Below, piece after piece: positions 6,968 to 16,328 of a stretch of DNA of 49,876 bases. Location: the NCBI GenBank assembly GCA_905479655.1, contig CAJQNK010000087.1, positions 1 through 49,876 on the forward strand, in the 5' to 3' direction. The notes below the pieces were generated by a model. It saw nothing but the letters and a program-made list of their open reading frames with translations, did no database searches and was not told where the DNA came from. Position numbers and translations under genes: made by a program. Positions within the stretch are counted from its first letter, which is position 1. Each line of letters starts with the position of its first letter. Source of the DNA: an uncultured bacterium (GTDB lineage Bacteria; Acidobacteriota; Thermoanaerobaculia; Multivoradales; JAHEKO01).

Positions 6968-7639
6968 ATGAGCGAAGACGAACTCCTCCTCGAAGAGGGA
7001 CCGCGCGATGCGCCCTGGACCCTGCTCCTCGCCCACGGGGCGGGCGCGCCCATGGACTCGCCCTTCCTGTTGGAGATCAGCGGTCGGATCGCCGCCGGCG
7101 GCGTCCGCGTCGTCCGCTTCGAGTTCCCCTACATGCGCCGCCGCCGTGCCGACGGGGGACGCCGCCCGCCGGACCGCATGCCGGCGCTGGAACGCGCGTA
7201 CCGCGAGGCGGTCGACGCGGCTCGCGGTCCCGGGAGACTGGCCGTGGGCGGCAAGTCGATGGGCGGGCGCGTCGCCACGCGCGTCGCGGACGGGTGCGCG
7301 GCGGACGCGGCGGTCGCCCTCGGTTATCCGTTTCATCCCCCGAGGCGTCCCGAGACCCTGAGGACGGCCCACCTGGTCGACCTGCGCACGCCGACGCTCG
7401 TCGTCCAGGGGACCCGCGACCCATTCGGCGGACCGCACGAGGTCGGGGGCTGGAGTCTGTCGGGCGCGATCACCTGCCACTGGATCGAGGACGGCGACCA
7501 CTCTCTGAAGCCGCGCAAGCGCTCCGGGAGGACGCCGGGCGAGGCCCTGGACGAGGCCGCCGAGGCGGTGCTCGACTTCCTGCGCGAGGTGGGCGCCCGG
7601 GACCCCGGCCCTGATCCGACGCCCCTCGTCGGCTGGTAG
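6968..7639 (+). CDS. Alpha/beta hydrolase, KANL3/Tex30-like
   Basis: A 223-residue cytosolic protein. The oxyanion region LLLAHGAGAPMDSPFL and the nucleophile elbow GGKSMGGRVA (Ser in GKSMGG) match the small dienelactone-hydrolase-like family (COG3571/KANL3-Tex30). A later VVQGTRDPFGG supplies the acid and EDGDHSLKPRKRSG the catalytic His. The substrate is unknown. The preceding hypothetical gene ends 16 bp upstream and a small lipoprotein gene follows by 13 bp, so the three may form an operon. Confidence 0.85.
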   Translation: MSEDELLLEEGPRDAPWTLLLAHGAGAPMDSPFLLEISGRIAAGGVRVVRFEFPYMRRRRADGGRRPPDRMPALERAYREAVDAARGPGRLAVGGKSMGGRVATRVADGCAADAAVALGYPFHPPRRPETLRTAHLVDLRTPTLVVQGTRDPFGGPHEVGGWSLSGAITCHWIEDGDHSLKPRKRSGRTPGEALDEAAEAVLDFLREVGARDPGPDPTPLVGW

Positions 7640-7652
7640 GATCGTCTGTGCG

Positions 7653-8054
7653 ATGAGGCGCTCTCTTCACCGTCACCCCGCCGCGGCGGCCACCGTCTTC
7701 GCGCTGGTCCTCCTGACCGTCGTCGGTTGCTCGGTCGAGGAGGACGACTGGTCCTACGGGGCGCTGGTGGACGTGAAGAGCTTCCGCGCGGAGGAGGGGG
7801 AGAGACGGCTCGAGTTCGTGGTGCCCGAGGGCGAGACGACGGCCCTCCGGGTCGGCGTGGAGCTCACGTCGGGCGGTCTCGCGATCACCGTCCGGGACCC
7901 CGCGGGCGCGGAGGCGTGGACGCAGGTCTGGGAGGCGCCCGAGGACGAGGTCACGAGCGCCCGCTTCGGCGGCGCCTCGGGTGACTGGACCGTGGAGGTC
8001 GACTTCCGCGACGGGGCCACCGGCCGCTACGACCTGCGCATCGTGTCGGAGTAG
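7653..8054 (+). CDS. Small lipoprotein, hypothetical
   Basis: A 133-residue protein with a lipoprotein signal: positive N-terminus, hydrophobic VFALVLLTVVGC with Cys26 as the lipidation site. The mature part alternates short beta strands (RRLEFVVPEGETTALRVGVEL, shown in part; DWTVEVDFRDGATGRYDLRIV) and resembles a single beta-sandwich of the kind found in pre-peptidase C-terminal domains. No catalytic motif is visible. It follows the hydrolase gene by 13 bp. Confidence 0.7.
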   Translation: MRRSLHRHPAAAATVFALVLLTVVGCSVEEDDWSYGALVDVKSFRAEEGERRLEFVVPEGETTALRVGVELTSGGLAITVRDPAGAEAWTQVWEAPEDEVTSARFGGASGDWTVEVDFRDGATGRYDLRIVSE

Positions 8055-8083
8055 CCCGGGCGGCCCCAGTAACGAACCCGCGG

Positions 8084-11000
8084 TCAGGCGGCCCGCGCGC
8101 TCTCCTCCTCCACGACCGTGACCTCCTGCTCCGGCCGCCCGCCGCCGAACCACTGGTAGAGGACCGGCAGGACGAGCAGCGTCAACGCCGTCGAACTGGC
8201 GACGCCCGCCACGACGACCACAGCCAGCGGCCGCTGGACCTCCGAGCCGACGCCCGAGGCCCAGACCAGCGGCACGAGCCCGAGGGCCGTCGTGGCCGCC
8301 GTCATCAGGACGGGGCGCAGCCTGAGCTCGGCGCCCTCGAGGATCGCGCTACGCCGATCCAGCCCGTCGGCCTCCAGCTTGCGGAAGAACTCGATCATCA
8401 CCAGGCCGTTGAGGATGGCGATGCCGAACAGCGCGATGAATCCCACCGACGCCGAGACGGAGAGGTATAGGCCCGAGAGCTTGAGCGCGAAGACGCCTCC
8501 GACCAGGGCCAGGGGGATGTTCACCAGGATCAGCGCCACGGGCCGGAGCGAGCGGAAGTTGAGGTAGAGGAGCAGGAAGATCAGGACCAGCGCCAGCGGT
8601 ACCATGACCTGGAGGCGCGCCATGGCTCGCTGCTGTTGCTCGAACTGGCCGCCCCAGGTCACCCAGTAGCCCGTCGGCAGGTCCACCCGGCGCGCGATCG
8701 TCTCCTGGGCCTCGGCGACGAATCCTCCGATGTCGCGCCCGACCACGTTGAGCTCCACCACGACCCGCCTCCGGCCCTCCTCCCGCGAGATCTGGGCCGG
8801 GCCCTCGGAGAGCTCGATCGACGCCACCTCGGAGAGGACGACCCGTTCTCCTCCCGGGGTCGAGAGGGGGAGCTGGCGCAGGTTCTCCACCCGTGAGGTG
8901 AAGTCGCGGGGCAGGCGGACCGTCACGTCCGTGCGCCGCTCGCCCTCGGGGACGACGGTCACGACGCGGCCGCCGAGGGCCGTTTCGATCAGCTCGCGCA
9001 CCTGGGCCACCCGGATCCCGAAGCGGGCCAGGCGGCGACGGTCCATGTGGATCTCCAGGTAGCCCAGGCCCTCCACGGCCTCGACCTTGACGTCCACCGC
9101 CCCCTCGATGTCGCCCAGCGCTTTCGCGATCTCCTCGCCGATGCCGGCCAGCGTCGAGAGGTCCTCGCCGAAGACCCTGACGGCGATCTGCGACTTGACG
9201 CCCGAGATGAGCTCGTCGACCCGCATCTGGATGGGCTGGGTGTAGCCGAACTCGACGCCGGGCACGGTCTTCAGGCGCTCGCGCAGCGCCGCGACCAGGC
9301 CGTCCTTGGTCCGGGCGGTGCGCCACTCGGAGCGCGGCGCGAGCTCCACGTAGATGTCGCTCTCGCCGACACCCATCGGGTCGGACGAGATGTCGGACCG
9401 GCCGGTGCGGCTCACGACCCCCACGACCTCGGGGACCTCGAGCAGCGTCTCCTCGATCCGGTCCACCACGTCGAGCGCCTGGGGCAGGGAGACGGAGGGG
9501 AGCTGGAAGGGCTGCACGACGATGGAGCCCTCGTCCATCGTCGGCAGGAACTCCGTCCCCAGGGTCGGGGCGACCAGAGCGGCCGCCACGAGCAGCACGC
9601 CCGCCACACCCACCACCCACAGGGGGTGGCGCAGCGCCCAGCGGAGCTGCGGCCGGTAGATCCGGCGCACCACGTCGGCGGGGTGCCGGAAGCGGCGTCG
9701 GCCGGCGGCGGGCCGGTCCTTGCCCGGCTTCAGCAGGAGGGAGGCGAGGGCGGGCATGACCGTGACGGTCAGGACGAGGGCGCACCCCAGGGCGATGCAG
9801 ATGGTGTAGGCGAGGGGCGCGAACATCTTGCCCTCGATCCCCTGGAGCGACGCGATGGGCAGGAAGACCACGATGATCACCGCCACGCCGAAGACGATGG
9901 GCCGGACGACCTCCCGGGCCGACCGGGACACGAGGCTCCGGCGGTCCGTGGGGGCGTCGGGGCCGGAGCCGAGGCGGACGGTGTTCTCGACCAGCACGAT
10001 GGCGCCGTCGCCGAGCATGCCGATCGCGATCGCCAGGCCGGAGAGGGTCATGAGGTTGGCGGAGAGGCCGACCCAGCGCATCACGACGAAGGTCGCCAGG
10101 GCGGCCAGCGGCAGTTGGACGGCCACGAGGATCGCCGAGCGGGGGCTGCCCATGAAGAAGAGCAGCACCAGGACCACGAGGACGGCTCCCTGCAGCAGCG
10201 CTGAGCGCACCGTGCCGAGCGCCGTGGACACCAGCACGCTGCGGTCGTAGAACGGTACGACCTCCACGTCGTCCGGCAGGCTCTCCTTCGCCACCTCCAG
10301 CTTCTCCCGAATGCCCTCGACGACCTCGCGGCCGGAGGCGCCCCGCAGCATGAGGACGATCCCCGCCACGGCCTCGCCCTCGCCGTCCCGGGTGATGGCG
10401 CCCTGCCGGATCTCGGAGCCGATCGCGACACGCGCCACCTGGGAGAGGAGGACGGGGACGCCCTCCCGGTACGCGACCACCGTCTCCTCGAGATCCTCGA
10501 GCGAGCGCACCCAGCCGTCGCCCCGCACCACGAACTGCTCCCCCGCGCGCTCCACGTAGGAGCCGCCGGCGACGCCGTTGTTGTCGGCGACCGCCTGGGC
10601 GAGCTCGCCGATGCCGAGACCGAAGCGCCGCAGCGCCGCGGGCTCGGCGATCACCTGGTACTGGCGGACCTGGCCGCCGAAGGAGTCGACGCCTGCGGTT
10701 CCGGGGACGGTGCGCAGGATGGGCCGGAGCACCCAGTCCTGCAGGGTCCGCAGCTCCATCAGGTCCCGCTGGTCGCTGCGCAGCGTGTACTGGAAGACCT
10801 CCCCCAGACCGGTGGAGATGGGCCCGAGAGAGGACTCTGCGCCGGCGGGAAGCTGCTCCCGCGCCGTCAGCATGCGCTCCATGACGAGCTGGCGCGCGAA
10901 GTAGACGTCCGTCCCGTCCTCGAACACGACGGTGACCATCGACAGACCGAACTTCGACAGCGAGCGCACCGCGGTGGAGTGGGGCAGGCCGGCGCACGAC

Positions 11001-11209
11001 TGCTCGATGGGGTAGGTCACGAGCTGCTCGACCTCGAGCGGCGAGAGGGTCGGCGCCTGGGAGATGATGGTGACCTGGACGTTGGTCACGTCGGGGAAGG
11101 CGTCGATCGGCAGCGAGCGGAAGGCGGTCACGCCCGCCGCGATCAGGAGCACGGCGAGGGTCAGCACGACGAGGCGGTGGGCCAGCGAGAGGTCGACGAT
11201 CCGTCCCAT
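8084..11209 (-). CDS. cusA: Heavy-metal efflux RND transporter, CusA/CzcA family
   Basis: At 1041 residues it has the usual RND length, with two repeats each giving a periplasmic porter domain and membrane helices. Helix 4 carries IAIGMLGDGAIVLVEN (about residues 396-411). It has the Asp and Glu of CusA-type pumps but lacks the DF motif of divalent-cation CzcA proteins. Against a copper assignment, the position of the CusA methionine clamp reads SIVVQPF, with Gln as in CzcA-like pumps. Substrate is therefore undecided between Cu/Ag and divalent metals. It is the last gene of a three-gene operon after the membrane-fusion and outer-membrane components, starting three bases after the former's stop. 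Confidence 0.93.
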   Translation of the reverse strand: MGRIVDLSLAHRLVVLTLAVLLIAAGVTAFRSLPIDAFPDVTNVQVTIISQAPTLSPLEVEQLVTYPIEQSCAGLPHSTAVRSLSKFGLSMVTVVFEDGTDVYFARQLVMERMLTAREQLPAGAESSLGPISTGLGEVFQYTLRSDQRDLMELRTLQDWVLRPILRTVPGTAGVDSFGGQVRQYQVIAEPAALRRFGLGIGELAQAVADNNGVAGGSYVERAGEQFVVRGDGWVRSLEDLEETVVAYREGVPVLLSQVARVAIGSEIRQGAITRDGEGEAVAGIVLMLRGASGREVVEGIREKLEVAKESLPDDVEVVPFYDRSVLVSTALGTVRSALLQGAVLVVLVLLFFMGSPRSAILVAVQLPLAALATFVVMRWVGLSANLMTLSGLAIAIGMLGDGAIVLVENTVRLGSGPDAPTDRRSLVSRSAREVVRPIVFGVAVIIVVFLPIASLQGIEGKMFAPLAYTICIALGCALVLTVTVMPALASLLLKPGKDRPAAGRRRFRHPADVVRRIYRPQLRWALRHPLWVVGVAGVLLVAAALVAPTLGTEFLPTMDEGSIVVQPFQLPSVSLPQALDVVDRIEETLLEVPEVVGVVSRTGRSDISSDPMGVGESDIYVELAPRSEWRTARTKDGLVAALRERLKTVPGVEFGYTQPIQMRVDELISGVKSQIAVRVFGEDLSTLAGIGEEIAKALGDIEGAVDVKVEAVEGLGYLEIHMDRRRLARFGIRVAQVRELIETALGGRVVTVVPEGERRTDVTVRLPRDFTSRVENLRQLPLSTPGGERVVLSEVASIELSEGPAQISREEGRRRVVVELNVVGRDIGGFVAEAQETIARRVDLPTGYWVTWGGQFEQQQRAMARLQVMVPLALVLIFLLLYLNFRSLRPVALILVNIPLALVGGVFALKLSGLYLSVSASVGFIALFGIAILNGLVMIEFFRKLEADGLDRRSAILEGAELRLRPVLMTAATTALGLVPLVWASGVGSEVQRPLAVVVVAGVASSTALTLLVLPVLYQWFGGGRPEQEVTVVEEESARAA

Positions 11210-11212
11210 CGC

Positions 11213-12334
11213 TCAGCCCTCCCCCCGCACCAGCGCCGACTTCAGCAGGAAGACCCCCTCGACGGCGACCTGCTCGTCGCCGATCAGACCCTCGACCACC
11301 TCCCAGCGGCCGTCCTCGAGGCGACCCAACGACACCTGGCGCGCCTCGAAGCTCTCGCCGTCGAGACGCACGAAGACCCGGTCCCCGGAGCCGACGCGGA
11401 TGACGGCCTCCTCGGGGACCGAGGGTGCGGGGGAGCGCGGGCCACGGGTCAGCGTGCCCTCGACGAAGACGCCGGGGACGACGCTCTCGCGGCCGTCCAG
11501 CACCCGTGCCCGAACGGACACGGTCCGGGTCTTCGGGTCGACCTGGGGGACCTGGCTCACGACCTCGGCCGTGCCGCCGCCGGTGGCGGCTCCGACCGGC
11601 CGGAAGCGGATGCCGTCGCCGGGACGGACCGCGGCGGCCTGGTCCGGCGGTAGCTGCAGCTCGAGCTCGACGTTTGCCGGGTTGCCCACCACCAGCAGGT
11701 CGTCGAAGGGTTGGACCCATTCGTGGGGCTGGACCCCGACCTCGAGGACCACGCCGGCCACCGGGGAACGGACCGTCAACCGCGGGTGCAGCTCGCGCGA
11801 CCGGGAGAGCTCTTCGATCTCGCTCTCGCTGTAGCCCAGGTCGTGGAGCTCGGCTTCGGTGTTATGTACGTCGATCTGCCGAGCCATGAACTGCTGCTCA
11901 CGCCGGTCGAGCTCCAGGCGGCTGATCCCCTGAAGCTCGTAGAGCTGCTGGCCGGCGTGCCACAGGCTCTTGGCCAGGTCCAGCTCCTGGTTCGTCCGCA
12001 GGAGCTCCCCCTGCAACTGGTGCAGCGTGTGGGAATGAAGCTCGACGAGGGGCTCGCCGGCCTCGACGGTGTCTCCCGGGGCGACCCGCAGGGTCAGGAT
12101 CCGACCCTCGAGGATCGACTTCACAGTAGTGGTGGCGCCGGGGGCTCGGACAGCTCGGCCCACGACTCGGAAGGAGTCGCCGAAGGGCCGACTCTCGACG
12201 GCCTCCAGGCGCACGCCGGCGCGCTCCTGGGCTGCGGGGTCGAGCCGGACGACGTCCAGGGCGAACGCGGAGCCCGCGACCAGGGCCAGGGCGACGGTGA
12301 GCGGTAGCGGGGACAGGCTGGGGATGGTCTTCAC
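11213..12334 (-). CDS. cusB: RND efflux periplasmic adaptor, CusB/CzcB family
   Basis: A 373-residue membrane-fusion protein. It starts with a signal peptide (LPLTVALALVAGSAFA), then a barrel-sandwich lipoyl half (GRILTLRVAPGDTVEAGEPLVEL), an alpha-hairpin with coiled-coil character, the second lipoyl half (LTVRSPVAGVVLEVGV) and a beta-barrel. The chosen start is a GTG at 12334 with GGAGG at proper spacing; its GTGA overlaps the stop of the upstream outer-membrane gene. It bridges pump and outer-membrane channel. It has no His-rich tail that would point to zinc or cobalt. Confidence 0.92.
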   Translation of the reverse strand: MKTIPSLSPLPLTVALALVAGSAFALDVVRLDPAAQERAGVRLEAVESRPFGDSFRVVGRAVRAPGATTTVKSILEGRILTLRVAPGDTVEAGEPLVELHSHTLHQLQGELLRTNQELDLAKSLWHAGQQLYELQGISRLELDRREQQFMARQIDVHNTEAELHDLGYSESEIEELSRSRELHPRLTVRSPVAGVVLEVGVQPHEWVQPFDDLLVVGNPANVELELQLPPDQAAAVRPGDGIRFRPVGAATGGGTAEVVSQVPQVDPKTRTVSVRARVLDGRESVVPGVFVEGTLTRGPRSPAPSVPEEAVIRVGSGDRVFVRLDGESFEARQVSLGRLEDGRWEVVEGLIGDEQVAVEGVFLLKSALVRGEG

Positions 12335-13662
12335 GAGATCACCTCCGAAGGGGTCGTTGGGAGCGGGAACAGGGAGGCGTCGTCCAGGAGGACGGCGAGC
12401 TCCAGACGGGCGCGGAGGAGTGCGGCGTGGGTCGCGATCGCCTCGCCGCGAACCTCGTCGATCCTCGCGAGGCCGTCGATGTAGGCGAGGTAGGAGATGC
12501 CTCCGAGCCGGAACTGGCCCGCCAGGGAAGCCTCGACGTCGTCCAGGCTCTCGAGGGGGGTTGCGAGCCGGGCGATCATGTGGCGGGCGGCTTCCGCGGC
12601 CGCCAGGGCACCGCGCAGCCGGGCCTGCGTCTCGGCGCGGATCGAGGCGACCTCCAGGGCGGAGACCTCGGCCCGGGCTCCGGCGGCCGCCAGGCGGCGG
12701 CGATGGCCGGAGCCGATGGGCAGGGGGATGGCGATCTGCAGCCCGAGGGCGTCGAAGGCCTCGACGCCGTCGAGGGTCGGTACGCGCTCCCACTCCACCG
12801 AGATCTCGGGGCGGCCCCACCGCAGCGAGCGCTCCAGCTCCGCGATCCGGGTCTCCACCTCGCTCCTTCTCTTCGCTTCGGCCACGATCGGTGCGCCTTC
12901 GGCGCTCTCGGCGAGCGTCTCGGCCAGCGGCAGGGCGCCGCTTTGTTCGGCCGCCAGGGCCGAGAGATCGCCGGGCTCGGGCGCCCGCCACCCGGGACCG
13001 AGCCGCGCGGCCAACCGCGCGGTGAGCTCCGCCCGCCGCGCGTCCGCCCGCCGCGCATCGCCGAAGTCCCTCGTCCGTTGGAGCTCGAGCTGGGTCACCT
13101 CCGTGCCGGCGACCTCACCGAGCTCGTAGCGGGCCCGCTGCAGCTCGACGGCGCGCTCGAGCCGGTCGAGGCGGGCCGCCAGGACGGCCGCCCGGTCGGT
13201 CTCGCCGGCCAGCTCGACCCAGAGGGCCGCGGTCTCGGCGACGGCGTCGAGGACCCGGGCCCGATCCGTCGCGCCGCGCCACGCCCGGGTCTCCCGGACG
13301 AGCTCCCGGGCGCGTCGCCGCTGCCAGGGTGCCTGGACCGGTTGCGTCCAGCGCAGGTAGCGGATGGCGTTCGGTTGTTCGTCGAAGGAGGAGCCGATCC
13401 CCTCCTGCTGGTAGACGAGATGAGGGGCGCCGGGCGAGGCCCGGAGCTGCCACTCGGAGGCCGTCGCGGAGGCGCCGACCTGGAGAGCCCGGAGATCCGG
13501 CCGCTCGAGGGCGGCCTCCAGGGTCGCTATCAGCCGCGCCCGGGGTGCGGGGACGGTCTCCGCGACCGCGGGTGTGGCGGCGAGGACGGGTGGCGAGCCG
13601 AGAAGCGTGAGGAGGAGGAGCCTGCTGACTCTGCGCGGGGCTCCCGAGATCGAAGAGGACAT
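12331..13662 (-). CDS. cusC: RND efflux outer-membrane channel, CusC/TolC family
   Basis: A 443-residue TolC-family protein. Signal peptide (RLLLLTLLGSPPVLAATPA) is followed by two long helical repeats rich in Ala, Arg and Glu (ELVRETRAWRGATDRARVL and LRGALAAAEAARHMIARLA) with a beta segment between (ISVEWERVP ... LGLQIAIPLPIGSG). The ATG at 13662 follows GGAG and leads straight into the signal; an earlier start would add a Pro/Ser-rich leader. It is the first gene of the efflux operon. In the 245 bp upstream, a CCCGGA-ggt-TCCGGG palindrome (13762-13776) could be an operator, but no regulator gene is adjacent. Confidence 0.88.
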   Translation of the reverse strand: MSSSISGAPRRVSRLLLLTLLGSPPVLAATPAVAETVPAPRARLIATLEAALERPDLRALQVGASATASEWQLRASPGAPHLVYQQEGIGSSFDEQPNAIRYLRWTQPVQAPWQRRRARELVRETRAWRGATDRARVLDAVAETAALWVELAGETDRAAVLAARLDRLERAVELQRARYELGEVAGTEVTQLELQRTRDFGDARRADARRAELTARLAARLGPGWRAPEPGDLSALAAEQSGALPLAETLAESAEGAPIVAEAKRRSEVETRIAELERSLRWGRPEISVEWERVPTLDGVEAFDALGLQIAIPLPIGSGHRRRLAAAGARAEVSALEVASIRAETQARLRGALAAAEAARHMIARLATPLESLDDVEASLAGQFRLGGISYLAYIDGLARIDEVRGEAIATHAALLRARLELAVLLDDASLFPLPTTPSEVIS

Positions 13663-13907
13663 GGGGGGTGCTCCGTGGGTCGGTGGGTCGGAAGGGCTGT
13701 GGTGGCGTTCGTGACAAGACGGACGACCGTCGGGCGACGATGGAGTAGAGACCGGCAAGACCCCGGAGGTTCCGGGTCCCGGCGACCGTCCGTGGAGAGA
13801 ACGGTAGGCAGCGCGGATGAATGACCGATGACACCCCGCTCCGGGGCTGGACAACGGCGACGGGCGGACGGCCGGCCCGCGGCGAGGGGGACGGGCCCGC
13901 CTCTGGC

Positions 13908-15317
13908 CTACTCTTCGCCCAGGCGGTGCAGCTTCATGAGGTTGGTCGGCGCGCGCCGGTTCGGGGGCGCGCCGGCGACCATGACGACGCCTTCGCCGTG
14001 CTCGCAGAGACCTCGGTCGAGGAGCTCCCGCTCGGCGCGGGCGATGATCTCGTCGGTGGTCTCGAGGGGTTCGATGAGGATCGGAAGCACGCCCCAGAGG
14101 AGGGCGAGGCGACGGTGGACCTTCGCCTCCGCCGTGAACGCCACGATGCGCGCCTCGGGGCGGTACTTCGAGAGCAGCCGGGCGGTGCCGCCGGTGGCGG
14201 TGAAGGCCGCGATGGTGCCCAGCCCGAGCGACCGGGTCGCCTGCACGGCGGCCCGCGCGGTGGCCGAGGGGAAGGGGACGGCCTTCTCCAGGAAGCCCAC
14301 CTCCGGTCGTCCGCCCCGGTCTCCGCTCGACTCGGCCTCGCGGCAGATCGAGTCCATGACCCGGACGGTGCGGACCGGGTGGCGCCCCACCGCCGTCTCG
14401 GCGGAGAGCATGACGGCGTCGGTGCCCTGGTTCACCGAGACGGCGACGTCGGTCACCTCCGCCCGGGTCGGTCGCGGCGAATGGGTCATGGACTCCAGCA
14501 TCTCGGTGGCCGTGATCGAAATGCGTCCCCAGCGGTTCGTGCGCTCCAGGATGTCGCGCTGGACCGTGGGCAGACGCTCCAGCGGGATCTCCACCCCGAG
14601 GTCGCCGCGGGCGACCATGACGCCGTCCGCGGCCCCGAGGATGTCGTCGAGTCGCTGGTAGGCGGCCAGGAGCTCGATCTTCGCGATCACCGGGACGCCC
14701 GCCAGCTCCTTCACCCCCAGGACGTCCGCCGCGGTGCGCACGAAGGAGGCGGCCACCAGGTCGACGCCCAGCTCGCGGCCGAGGGCGAGGTCCCTCCGGT
14801 CCTTGTCGGTGATCGTGGGGACCCGCAGGTCGCTGTCGGGCAGGGCCGCACCCTTGCGGCTGCGCAGCTCGCCTCCGACCCGCACCCGGGCCTGCAGGTG
14901 GTCGGCGGTCACCGCCGTCACCTCGAGGCGGATCAGGCCGTCCGAGAGGACGACCGAGTGACCGGTCCGGACGTCGTCCAGGAGATGGGGGTAGTCGATG
15001 GGGATCGCCCCGCCCGGACTCCCCGTGCGGGCGGGCTCGAGGCGGACCTCGTCGCCGGCGGTGAGGGTCAGGGGCTCCTCGGGCAGCGTGCCGACCCGGA
15101 TCTTCGGTCCCTGGACGTCCTGCAGGATCGCGACCGCCCGGCCCTCCTCGGCCGCGGCGCGTCGCACCCTGTCGGCGTAGCGACGGTGGGTCTCGTGGTC
15201 GCCGTGGGAGAAATTGAGGCGGGCGACGTCGAGCCCGGCGCGCACCAGGTCGCGGACGGCTTCGTAGCTGTCGGTGGAGGGGCCGAGGGTCGCGATGATC
15301 TTGGTCTGACGGGGCAT
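13908..15317 (-). CDS. pyk: Pyruvate kinase
   Basis: A 469-residue glycolytic enzyme converting phosphoenolpyruvate and ADP to pyruvate and ATP. N-terminal TKIIATLGPSTDS and LNFSHGDHE are classic. The barrel continues with the B-domain insertion, the active-site strand VIAKIE and the metal/substrate motif MVARGDLGVEIP. The signature ITATEMLESMTHSPRPTRAEV follows in order. The C-terminal allosteric-type domain is present (IAAFTATGGTARLLSKYRP). Length is normal. The CDF exporter gene precedes it in the same direction, ending 25 bp upstream. Confidence 0.97.
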   Translation of the reverse strand: MPRQTKIIATLGPSTDSYEAVRDLVRAGLDVARLNFSHGDHETHRRYADRVRRAAAEEGRAVAILQDVQGPKIRVGTLPEEPLTLTAGDEVRLEPARTGSPGGAIPIDYPHLLDDVRTGHSVVLSDGLIRLEVTAVTADHLQARVRVGGELRSRKGAALPDSDLRVPTITDKDRRDLALGRELGVDLVAASFVRTAADVLGVKELAGVPVIAKIELLAAYQRLDDILGAADGVMVARGDLGVEIPLERLPTVQRDILERTNRWGRISITATEMLESMTHSPRPTRAEVTDVAVSVNQGTDAVMLSAETAVGRHPVRTVRVMDSICREAESSGDRGGRPEVGFLEKAVPFPSATARAAVQATRSLGLGTIAAFTATGGTARLLSKYRPEARIVAFTAEAKVHRRLALLWGVLPILIEPLETTDEIIARAERELLDRGLCEHGEGVVMVAGAPPNRRAPTNLMKLHRLGEE

Positions 15318-15342
15318 GCGGGGCTCCGGGCGGTCGGGGGCT

Positions 15343-16281
15343 TCAGTCGGTCTCGCCGGGGGTGGTCTCGTCGCCGGGCGACCAGTCGGTTCGGTGCTCT
15401 GCGGGTGGCTCCACGTGGGCTAGGACGTCGTCCAGACCCAGCTCGACCCGGAGCCGGTCCGCGACCTCGTGGCCGATCCTGTGGGCCTGGTCGAGGCGGA
15501 TCGCCGGATCCATCTGCACATGGAGGTCGGCGTGCGCGATGCCGCCGGCGCCGCGGGTCCTGATCTTGTGGACGGAGCGCACGCCGGGGACGGTGAGCGC
15601 CACCCTCCGGACCTCGCTGCCGGGCAACAGGGCCTCGTCCGAGAGGCCGGCGATGCTGTCGCGCAGGATCTGCCAGGCGGCGAAGCCGATGACGCCGGTG
15701 ATCGCGAGGGCCGCCAGGAGGTCGAGCTGGGGAGCGCCGAGGCGCGCCGCGACGAGGCTCAGAATCACCGCGACCGAGGTGTAGACGTCGCTCAGGGTGT
15801 GCGCCGCGTCGGCCCGGAGCACGGCGCTGTCGAGCTCGGAACCGCGGCGGCGTTCCCAGGTCGAGACGGCGAGACTGACCACGATGGAGACCCCCATCAC
15901 GGCGAAGCTGCGGGCACCCGCCGTCGGTTCGCCGCCGGTCGCGACGCGGCGCACGGCGGCCTCCAGCACCTGCAGGGCGGCCACCGCGAGCAGGATGCCC
16001 ACGGCCATCGCGGCCAGGGTCTCGAACTTGCGATGGCCGTACGGGTGGCTGACGTCGGGGGGCCTGGCGGCGAGGGCCACGGCCACCAGGCCCACGACGT
16101 TCGACGCGGAGTCCGTGAGGGAGTGGAAGCCGTCCGCGACCATGCTGATGCTGTTGCCCAGCCAGCCGGTCGTCAGCTTCGCGGCGGCCACGCCGAGGTT
16201 GAGGACGAGCACGACCCAGAGGACGGTCCGCACACTCTGGTCGCGGCGCGCGGTCGTGCTCGAGCTGGGGGACGCTGCCAT
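15343..16281 (-). CDS. Cation diffusion facilitator (FieF/CzcD-like) metal exporter
   Basis: A 312-residue CDF protein with six predicted helices. The paired metal sites are visible as ADGFHSLTDSASN in helix 2 and RADAAHTLSDVYTS in helix 5, each HxxxD with a preceding Asp. HPYGHRKFET marks the loop after helix 2. The C-terminal cytosolic ferredoxin-like domain (VPGVRSVHKIRTRGAGG ... HADLHVQMDP) is complete. These carriers exchange Zn, Fe, Mn or Co for protons; the ligand set fits the FieF/Mn-Fe-Zn group but does not fix the metal. The ATG at 16281 was chosen; a GTG at 16296 is equally possible, as neither has a clear ribosome site. Confidence 0.93.
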   Translation of the reverse strand: MAASPSSSTTARRDQSVRTVLWVVLVLNLGVAAAKLTTGWLGNSISMVADGFHSLTDSASNVVGLVAVALAARPPDVSHPYGHRKFETLAAMAVGILLAVAALQVLEAAVRRVATGGEPTAGARSFAVMGVSIVVSLAVSTWERRRGSELDSAVLRADAAHTLSDVYTSVAVILSLVAARLGAPQLDLLAALAITGVIGFAAWQILRDSIAGLSDEALLPGSEVRRVALTVPGVRSVHKIRTRGAGGIAHADLHVQMDPAIRLDQAHRIGHEVADRLRVELGLDDVLAHVEPPAEHRTDWSPGDETTPGETD

Positions 16282-16328
16282 TTCGGGGGGTCGCACGGTG
16301 GGGTGGTCCGGGCCTACCGGGGCGGGCC

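Noticed and set aside
8349..11720. A 1123-codon minus-strand frame overlapping the RND pump in another frame.
   Set aside because: Pro/Gly/Arg-rich shadow; the RND frame has full-length family identity.
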